In this document: positions 28,504 through 33,975 of the stretch, piece by piece
Position numbering within the stretch: position 1 is the first letter of the stretch
How the letters are laid out: each line of letters opens with the position of its first letter
DNA from: Candidatus Zambryskiibacteriota bacterium
GTDB lineage: Bacteria; Patescibacteriota; Minisyncoccia; Phycocordibacterales; DATDWN01
Assembly: GCA_026394775.1 (NCBI GenBank)
Contig: JAPLZY010000017.1
Location: 1-33,975 of the forward strand
DNA length: 33,975 nucleotides
Reading direction: 5' to 3'
The notes under the pieces: generated by a model
What the model was told of the DNA's origin: nothing
Database searches by the model: none
Seen by the model: the letters and a program-made list of their open reading frames with translations, nothing else
Position numbers and translations under genes: made by a program

Positions 28504-28546
28504 GACAGGTAGAAGTCAGATACTAGAAGAAAGAAGTTAGAGATAT

Positions 28547-28583
28547 GAAAAAGCGGGCGCCACAGCGATGTGGGGTGCCCGCG
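28547..28583 (-). terminator. Terminator of the 28591-28893 minus-strand gene
   Basis: Minus strand GCGGGCACCCCACA-tcgc-TGTGGCGCCCGC-TTTTTC. Confidence 0.7.
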
Positions 28584-28590
28584 TTTCGGG

Positions 28591-28893
28591 TTAGTGGGCG
28601 ACGCCGTTTACCACCTCTTCGGTTTGAGGTAATGCCTGGGCCGACGGAGTGATTACTGGCTCGGTGAGAATTTCGAATAACTCATTGAACTTCTCGTGAA
28701 GTAGCCTTACGTTCTCCGTTAGTTCTTCGATTCTGCTCCCGGTACCTAACCCTTTAGGTTCGAGAACACGAGTTCGGGCATGGTCTGACATGCTCCGGGC
28801 ACCCGAGTTTTTTGTTGCGTCAGTGAGTTCTTGAAACTCTCCTTCACTAACGCGAAAATTTACTATTCGACGGCGTGGCGTTTTGACTGCCAT
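28591..28893 (-). CDS. Ribbon-helix-helix-like protein with C-terminal coiled coil, unknown
   Basis: RRRIVNFRVSEGEFQELTDATKNSGARSMSDHARTRVL looks RHH-like; strong SD AAGGAGGG; own terminator. Confidence 0.6.
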   Translation of the reverse strand: MAVKTPRRRIVNFRVSEGEFQELTDATKNSGARSMSDHARTRVLEPKGLGTGSRIEELTENVRLLHEKFNELFEILTEPVITPSAQALPQTEEVVNGVAH

Positions 28894-28896
28894 AGG

Positions 28897-28925
28897 TTGT
28901 TACCCTCCTTTTTTTATAGTATAAT
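28897..28925 (+). promoter_or_regulatory. uvrC promoter, apparently leaderless
   Basis: TTGTTA-17-TATAAT-7-ATG. Confidence 0.6.
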
Positions 28926-28932
28926 ATAAATT

Positions 28933-30213
28933 ATGAATCGTCAACAAGCCTTAGATCTCATAAAGAAATTTCCCGATACACCTGGTGTGTATTTTTTCCG
29001 TAGTGGTTCAGATGTCCTGTATATCGGCAAAGCCACATCTTTACGTGACAGAGTAAAAAGCTATCTTTCTTCTGATATCACAGTCACTCGAGGTCCGAAG
29101 ATTGTCAAAATGCTCACTGAATTTGATTCAATTACAGTTGAAAAGACTGACTCAGTGCTCGAAGCACTTCTTATGGAAGCGCATCTTATAAAAACATATC
29201 AGCCACTTTACAATACCAAAGAAAAAGACGACAAAAGTTTCTACTATGTCGTCGTGACCAAAGAAGATTTCCCTCGAGTACTTTTGGTGCGAGGGCGAGA
29301 TGTGCTTGTTTCCGCACTTTCAAAAGAGGGAACTAAAAAGATAGATTACAAAATCGCTCAGTCCTTCGGACCGTTTCCTTCAGGTCCCACTATTCGAGAA
29401 GCACTCAAACTGATCAGAAAAATATTTCCATATCGAGATAAATGCACACCGTGTATAAAAAACCCTACACCTGGTGTAGGGGACAAATGTAAACCTTGCT
29501 TCAACAGACAGATCGGACTTTGCCCAGGTGTATGTAGTGGAGAAATCACACAAGAAGATTACAACCTTGCTGTGGGACACATTGTCAGGTTTTTTAGAGG
29601 TGAGAAAAAAGCCATCATCAAAGATTTGGAAAAACACATGAAGGCTTTGGCTAAAGAAAAAAGATTTGAAGAAGCGGGGAAAGCAAAACACCAGATTTTT
29701 GCACTCAATCATATTCATGATGTCTCGCTCATTAAAGAAGAAAGCTGGGAAGAGAAAACTCCAAGAGGTTTTCGTATAGAGTCCTATGATATCGCCCACA
29801 TGTCAGGGGCAAATGTTGTCGGAGTGATGACTGTCGTAGAAGACGGTGAGATTGAAAAAGCAGAATACAGAAAATTTAAGATTAAAGAAGACCCAGGGGT
29901 CAACGATACAAAAGCGCTCAAAGAAGTGGTGCGACGAAGACTCGGACACAATGAATGGAGACTTCCCGGGCTCATTGTAGTAGACGGTGGCTTGGCACAA
30001 AAGAGAGCGGTGGAGGCAGTGCTCAAGGAAAACAAGGTAGGGATACCGGTCGTATCTGTCGTAAAAGACGAGCGACACAAACCAAAAGAGATCCTGGGGG
30101 ACCGGGCGTATTTGGTATATGAGAAAGAAATATTACTTTCAAATGCCGAAGCACATCGCTATGCGATTGGCTTTCATAAAGAGCTCCGAAGTAAGGGGAT
30201 GAGGGGTACTTGA
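28933..30213 (+). CDS. uvrC: Excinuclease ABC subunit C, short form lacking HhH tail
   Basis: GIY-YIG domain PGVYFFRSGSDVLYIGKATSLRDRVKSYL; UVR-like segment; RNase H-like SYDIAHMSG, VVDGG, EAHRYAIGFH; stops at ELRSKGMRGT. Confidence 0.94.
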   Translation: MNRQQALDLIKKFPDTPGVYFFRSGSDVLYIGKATSLRDRVKSYLSSDITVTRGPKIVKMLTEFDSITVEKTDSVLEALLMEAHLIKTYQPLYNTKEKDDKSFYYVVVTKEDFPRVLLVRGRDVLVSALSKEGTKKIDYKIAQSFGPFPSGPTIREALKLIRKIFPYRDKCTPCIKNPTPGVGDKCKPCFNRQIGLCPGVCSGEITQEDYNLAVGHIVRFFRGEKKAIIKDLEKHMKALAKEKRFEEAGKAKHQIFALNHIHDVSLIKEESWEEKTPRGFRIESYDIAHMSGANVVGVMTVVEDGEIEKAEYRKFKIKEDPGVNDTKALKEVVRRRLGHNEWRLPGLIVVDGGLAQKRAVEAVLKENKVGIPVVSVVKDERHKPKEILGDRAYLVYEKEILLSNAEAHRYAIGFHKELRSKGMRGT

Positions 30214-30280
30214 CAGTTTTTATATACCATGCTATACTTTATCACAGTGAACTGAACGAAGTTCATAAATAGTACTTTTT

Positions 30281-30371
30281 TAGAGAAAACTTTTCCTGCC
30301 AGGCACCCCCAATTTGCCCACCAAAATGCTCCTTAGTAAAAGCCCCTCATTTCCTCATTAAAAAGTTTTCT
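30281..30371. repeat. Inverted-repeat-bounded intergenic segment
   Basis: AGAAAACTTTT … AAAAGTTTTCT enclosing a C-rich interior with CCTGCCAGG. Confidence 0.6.
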
Positions 30372-30372
30372 C

Positions 30373-30396
30373 AATCCCGCACACTTGTGCGGGATT
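30373..30396 (+). terminator. Hairpin/terminator
   Basis: AATCCCGCAC-actt-GTGCGGGATT then TCATTTAT. Confidence 0.6.
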
Positions 30397-30484
30397 TCAT
30401 TTATAAAAAAATTAAATACTTCGAAACAAAAAAATGAAAGGGTGAAGTATACAGACGGCTCATGTCGCATGATATAATACTTTC

Positions 30485-31459
30485 ATGAATATCTCATCAC
30501 CGAAAAGAGTAGCAGTGCTTCGCGGAGGACCTTCGCACGAATACGACGTATCGTTGCGAACAGGAGGTGAAGTGCTCAAACATTTACCAGAAGGGTATGT
30601 GGGACTAGATGTGTTAATCGATAAAGCAGGAGTCTGGCACATTCACGGACTTCCTAAATCTCCTGAAAAAATATTGGCACATGCAGATGTAGTGTTTAAT
30701 GCACTTCACGGACACTTTGGAGAAGACGGTAAAGTGCATCATATACTCGAAATGCACGGCATGCCACATACAGGCTCTCCGGTGTTACCTTCAGCACTCG
30801 GTATGAACAAATCATTGGCTAAAAATATTTTTGCAAAATACGGTATCCGAACACCACACTTTGAAACTCTTCATAAAGACGACATGACAAATGCTCGGGT
30901 GAGAGAAATATTTACGACACTGCCACACCCCGCTATCGTAAAGCCAGTCAGTGGAGGTTCATCTCTTGGAGTAAAGCTTGTGACGACCATTCCTGAGCTC
31001 GTAGACGCACTTGAAGAAGCGTTTGCATATGGAGAAAAGGTGGTGGTAGAAGAATATATTTCTGGCAGGGAAGCGACCTGTGGGGTGATAGCAGGATATA
31101 GAGACGAGAGTTTGTATTCACTCCCTGTGTTTGAAGTGAAAAAACCTCTCGGGGATTTGGTGCATACATTTGATCATAAAATAAACAACGAAGCAGAGTT
31201 TAGTCACCAGAGTCTCACACCTCTTGAAAAAGCAGAAGCAAAACGCACTGCACTTTTGGCTCACAAAGCTCTTGGTCTTTCACACTATTCAAGAGCTGAT
31301 ATGATAGTTCATCCAAAGCGCGGAGTGTACTTACTTGAAGTCAACAGTCAGCCAAGTCTTGCACTAGGGTCTGCATTTACCTACGGACTCGAACAAGTCG
31401 GTAGTTCACTTTCACACTTTTTGGATCATGTGCTTGTGCGGGCGATGAAGAGGGTTTAA
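30485..31459 (+). CDS. ddl: D-alanine--D-alanine ligase
   Basis: VLRGGPSHEYDVSLRTG, LHGHFGEDG, GSPVLPSALGMNKSLAKNIF, KPVSGGSSLGVKLV, EVNSQPSL. Confidence 0.93.
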   Translation: MNISSPKRVAVLRGGPSHEYDVSLRTGGEVLKHLPEGYVGLDVLIDKAGVWHIHGLPKSPEKILAHADVVFNALHGHFGEDGKVHHILEMHGMPHTGSPVLPSALGMNKSLAKNIFAKYGIRTPHFETLHKDDMTNARVREIFTTLPHPAIVKPVSGGSSLGVKLVTTIPELVDALEEAFAYGEKVVVEEYISGREATCGVIAGYRDESLYSLPVFEVKKPLGDLVHTFDHKINNEAEFSHQSLTPLEKAEAKRTALLAHKALGLSHYSRADMIVHPKRGVYLLEVNSQPSLALGSAFTYGLEQVGSSLSHFLDHVLVRAMKRV

Positions 31460-31484
31460 ATTGTGTAGTCCATATTATTGCGCT

Positions 31485-32600
31485 ATGAAAAAAATCATCA
31501 TCCTTGTAGTAATCTTACTCATACTTGGCTCCGTGAGTGCGCCTTATATGTATCGTGCAGTGTTCAAACCAACCTCGTCTACCATCCCCGTCGTCATACT
31601 CCCTGACCGAGCGGAGATTAAAATCTTGGCTGGCAATCTGCAGGTTCCGTGGGACATCGCAATACTTCCCGACGGCAATCTACTCGCAACCGAGCGACCG
31701 GGAGATTTGGTACTTGTTAGTCACGAGAGAGGAGTGATTGGGCGAACTACAGTGCCGGACGTATCAACTGCTGGAGAAGGAGGGCTTATGGGTATCGCGC
31801 TTCACCCAAACTTTGAGACTAACAATTTTATTTATCTCTATCGCACAACTATGTCAGAAGGTCGTCGGATCAATCAGATTGTTCGCTTTTCATATTCTAT
31901 AGCAAAGCATACTCTCAGTGACGCAAAGGTTATATTAGATAACATCCCTGGTGCCACCTACCACGACGGCGGAGCAATTTCTTTTGGACCAGATGGATAC
32001 CTCTATGTCACCACAGGCGACGCTGGTACACCCGCACTCGCTCGCGACACGAGTTCTTTGGCCGGTAAGACACTTCGTATGACTGATGATGGTTCTCCAG
32101 CGCCTCGCAATCTTTTTGGTAATATAATTTATTCATTTGGTCATCGCAATGCTCAGGGCTTGGCTTGGGATACACAAGGTCGTCTCTGGCAAACGGAGCA
32201 TGGTCGCTCAGGTGTGAGGAGTGGTCTCGATGAACTTAATCTGATTCGGATTGGTGGCGACTATGGTTGGCCAGAGTCTCAAGGTGACACGGTGCTTACG
32301 GGGACAATCGGCCCAATGCTTCACTCTGGTGAATCTGATACCTGGGCACCAGGTAGCATAACAGCTGACGGCGACACATTATATTTCACTGGCCTTCGAG
32401 GTCAAAAGTTGTACCGTGTGACAGGACTAGAGACCAATCCAGCTATCGAAGCTTTGTTGGTTGAAGAATATGGCCGACTGAGAGCTGCGAGGATTTTTAA
32501 TAACACTCTTTACCTCACCACGAGCAATACTGATGGACGCGGAAAGGCAGGTTCAAATGATGATCAATTGATTGCAATTCCGCTTGAGTTAATGCGTTAA
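31485..32600 (+). CDS. PQQ-dependent sugar dehydrogenase-like beta-propeller (glucose/sorbosone dehydrogenase family), N-terminal TM
   Basis: LQVPWDIAILPDGNLLATERPG, GEGGLMGIALHPNF, HDGGAISFGPDGYLYVTTGDAG, GHRNAQGLAWD, LWQTEHG, GGDYGWPE; start 31485. Confidence 0.88.
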   Translation: MKKIIILVVILLILGSVSAPYMYRAVFKPTSSTIPVVILPDRAEIKILAGNLQVPWDIAILPDGNLLATERPGDLVLVSHERGVIGRTTVPDVSTAGEGGLMGIALHPNFETNNFIYLYRTTMSEGRRINQIVRFSYSIAKHTLSDAKVILDNIPGATYHDGGAISFGPDGYLYVTTGDAGTPALARDTSSLAGKTLRMTDDGSPAPRNLFGNIIYSFGHRNAQGLAWDTQGRLWQTEHGRSGVRSGLDELNLIRIGGDYGWPESQGDTVLTGTIGPMLHSGESDTWAPGSITADGDTLYFTGLRGQKLYRVTGLETNPAIEALLVEEYGRLRAARIFNNTLYLTTSNTDGRGKAGSNDDQLIAIPLELMR

Positions 32601-32724
32601 TTAACGAGTGCTCATTTTGCAATGATTAGACTATAGTGATGATTTTTCAATTTTTTGTGAAAACGGTGGCTGAACATTTTAACTCCAAGCGTCTATATTT
32701 TAATATATAGTAAGGGATATCATT

Positions 32725-32745
32725 ATGAAAAAGACCCTTAAGTAG
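32725..32745 (+). CDS. Possible 6-codon ORF MKKTLK embedded in a terminator
   Basis: AAGGG 9 nt upstream of ATG; ORF lies inside the left arm of the hairpin. Confidence 0.2.
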   Translation: MKKTLK

Positions 32746-32770
32746 ATACGTCTACATCAAGGGCTTTTTC
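32728..32770 (+). terminator. Rho-independent terminator
   Basis: AAAAAGaCCCTTaaGTAGA-tacg-TCTACatcAAGGGcTTTTTC. Confidence 0.75.
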
Positions 32771-32827
32771 TTTATATTTGTTTTGAGAACTTGTGATTGT
32801 GATTATTGAAAAACGTGATCTCAATAC

Positions 32828-33187
32828 TTATTGAGGGATGCCGTCAAAACTTTGTAGCAGTAACAGCCTTCTTTCCTTATTCTCCCTATTCATTTGCATT
32901 AAGTACTCTTTTCTTCTATGTAAATCTTCTCTTTCAGAAGCAATACCATCTTCCAACTTTTTCTTTGTTTCAAGCATGCTATTTCGAATAGACTCGAGTT
33001 CCACTTTTTGTTCATTTTGAGCAGATATCGCAATTAATACTTCAATACCAGCAATATCTTTATTTATCATCTCTAGTAATTCTCCTGAATTATTTAATTC
33101 ATCTTCTAACTCTTGCAATAATTCTGATATTGTTCTCTCAATTTCTAGAAGTTGCTCCTCAGTAGTTATATTTGGTGCTTTTTCCAT
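32828..33187 (-). CDS. Coiled-coil hypothetical protein
   Basis: MEKAPNITTEEQLLEIERTISELLQELEDEL… heptad-rich; start 33187 preferred over 33250. Confidence 0.6.
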   Translation of the reverse strand: MEKAPNITTEEQLLEIERTISELLQELEDELNNSGELLEMINKDIAGIEVLIAISAQNEQKVELESIRNSMLETKKKLEDGIASEREDLHRRKEYLMQMNRENKERRLLLLQSFDGIPQ

Positions 33188-33278
33188 TATTTTTTTTAAA
33201 TAATAATATTTATTATAGTAACATAAGAATGAAAAAGTCAGGTCAGACACCTTTAAATTCTACAGTACATTAAACCTC

Positions 33279-33310
33279 GGAATTTATGATGTCGCCACAT
33301 CATAAATTCC
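33279..33310. repeat. Perfect 14-bp inverted repeat, 4-nt loop
   Basis: GGAATTTATGATGT-cgcc-ACATCATAAATTCC. Confidence 0.9.
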
Positions 33311-33360
33311 TGATCAGCAGTTTGTCGACAAGCCCTGCTGGGCTCGTAAACCGACAAACT

Positions 33361-33402
33361 GTTCGAGTCCTGGCGCAAAGCTCTGCTTTGCTTAGGGTCC
33401 AC
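33361..33402 (+). repeat. Inverted partial copy of the tRNA-Ala 3' half, interrupted by a palindromic insert
   Basis: GTTCGAGTCCTG-[gcGCAAAGCtctGCTTTGCtt]-AGGGTCCAC versus tRNA GTTCGAGTCCTG-T-AGGGTCCAC. Confidence 0.85.
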
Positions 33403-33433
33403 GAAAAAATCCGCTTTCGCGGACTTTTTTCTG

Positions 33434-33506
33434 TGGACCCTACAGGACTCGAACCTGCCACCCCATCATTGCAAATGATGTGCTCTACCAGATGAGCTAA
33501 GGGCCC
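33434..33506 (-). tRNA. tRNA-Ala(TGC)
   Basis: GGGCCCT…AGGGTCC acceptor, GCTC/GAGC D-stem, CATCA-TTTGCAA-TGATG anticodon arm, GCAGG-TTCGAGT-CCTGT T arm; 73 nt, no encoded CCA. Confidence 0.9.
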
Positions 33507-33638
33507 AATATACTTTATTTTCTTACAAACAGTCTTACGTTGCAAGTGATGGCCACAGATATTTTTCTGATGAAAAATTCCGCGACCCCATCTCGGCTCG
33601 TCAGCCTCCGATCTTGCGAAGTGATAACATCACTCCTC

Positions 33639-33664
33639 ACCCTACCAGATGAGCTAAGAGCCCC
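33639..33664 (-). pseudogene. tRNA 5'-half-like remnant
   Basis: GGGGCTCTTAGCTCATCTGGTAGGGTG resembles the 5' half of the neighbouring tRNA-Ala but no matching 3' acceptor follows. Confidence 0.45.
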
Positions 33665-33842
33665 TAAAACTTTGCGGAGCAAAGTTCGGTCGACCTGCTG
33701 CTGCAGGTTTAGCCAAAACTAAACTACTCGTGTATACATACTACCAAAACTGCTTTAAAAATCAACCTTTAAAACTCTAGCTCAACTAGTTGACATTGTT
33801 CCTATTCGATTATATATTAAAAATGGAGGTGGTCACCTCTAG

Positions 33843-33975
33843 TTACCCCTCAAGTAGGACAGATTGAATATTTACATAATAACTCATTGGAGTTCTAAAC
33901 CCAAGCACTTCTCTCGGTCGGTCATTGAGAAAGGAAAGTATTTCCTGCATTTCTTCCTCACTGACGGTACTAATA
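33843..33975 (-). mobile_element. 3' end of an IS30-family-like transposase, truncated by the window edge
   Basis: Hand translation ISTVSEEEMQEILSFLNDRPREVLGFRTPMSYYVNIQSVLLEG*; LNDRPREVLGFRTP matches the IS30-type C-terminal signature. Confidence 0.8.

Noticed and set aside
28591-28893. MobC-type plasmid mobilisation protein
   Set aside because: Only a general RHH-like N-terminus is seen; no relaxase or oriT-like context nearby
33286-33545. ORFs 33286-33495 (+) and 33300-33545 (-)
   Set aside because: Both read through tRNA-Ala and its structured trailer; PTGLEPATPSLQ-type peptides are classic translated-tRNA artefacts
33575-33664. Second complete tRNA gene on the minus strand
   Set aside because: 5' half is tRNA-like but no consistent anticodon arm, T arm or complementary 3' acceptor could be built
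1-33975. CRISPR array, toxin-antitoxin pair, restriction-modification or other known defence system
   Set aside because: No regularly spaced direct repeats and no recognisable defence proteins found by reading all listed ORFs

Overview
AT-rich, gene-dense bacterial chromosomal window. Compact gene set, a UvrC without its C-terminal HhH, many tiny ORFs and leaderless-looking promoters suggest a CPR/Patescibacteria-type genome (inference from content only). Most of the window is recognisable housekeeping or accessory metabolism: serine beta-lactamase-like hydrolase, Nudix, aquaporin-like MIP protein, DUF4105, phosphoglycerate mutase, YibE/F, DUF2339 plus a thrombospondin-type-3 surface protein, ABC-F ATPase, thermonuclease, DEAD-box helicase, msrA/msrB, xseA/xseB, a LOG protein fused to pterin-carbinolamine dehydratase, an RsuA/RluB-type pseudouridine synthase, FKBP, tgt, uvrB, uvrA, uvrC, ddl, a PQQ-type sugar dehydrogenase, tRNA-Ala(TGC) and the 3' end of an IS30-like transposase. 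Items most worth a second look: (1) an 89-bp near-palindromic element present twice, about 85% identical by eye, each copy just upstream of a gene; (2) a 160-bp nested, multi-branched inverted-repeat element between msrA and msrB, and related hairpin clusters elsewhere; (3) an inverted, palindrome-interrupted copy of the tRNA-Ala 3' half in the tRNA's own trailer; (4) a GC-rich, promoter-to-terminator candidate small RNA upstream of uvrB; (5) a LOG-PCD domain fusion; (6) two apparent translation-initiation modes: -10 boxes 6-8 nt before ATG for many genes, versus strong Shine-Dalgarno sites for several unknown or tiny ORFs. No CRISPR array and no complete defence system was seen. All comparisons were made by eye; no search or folding program was run.
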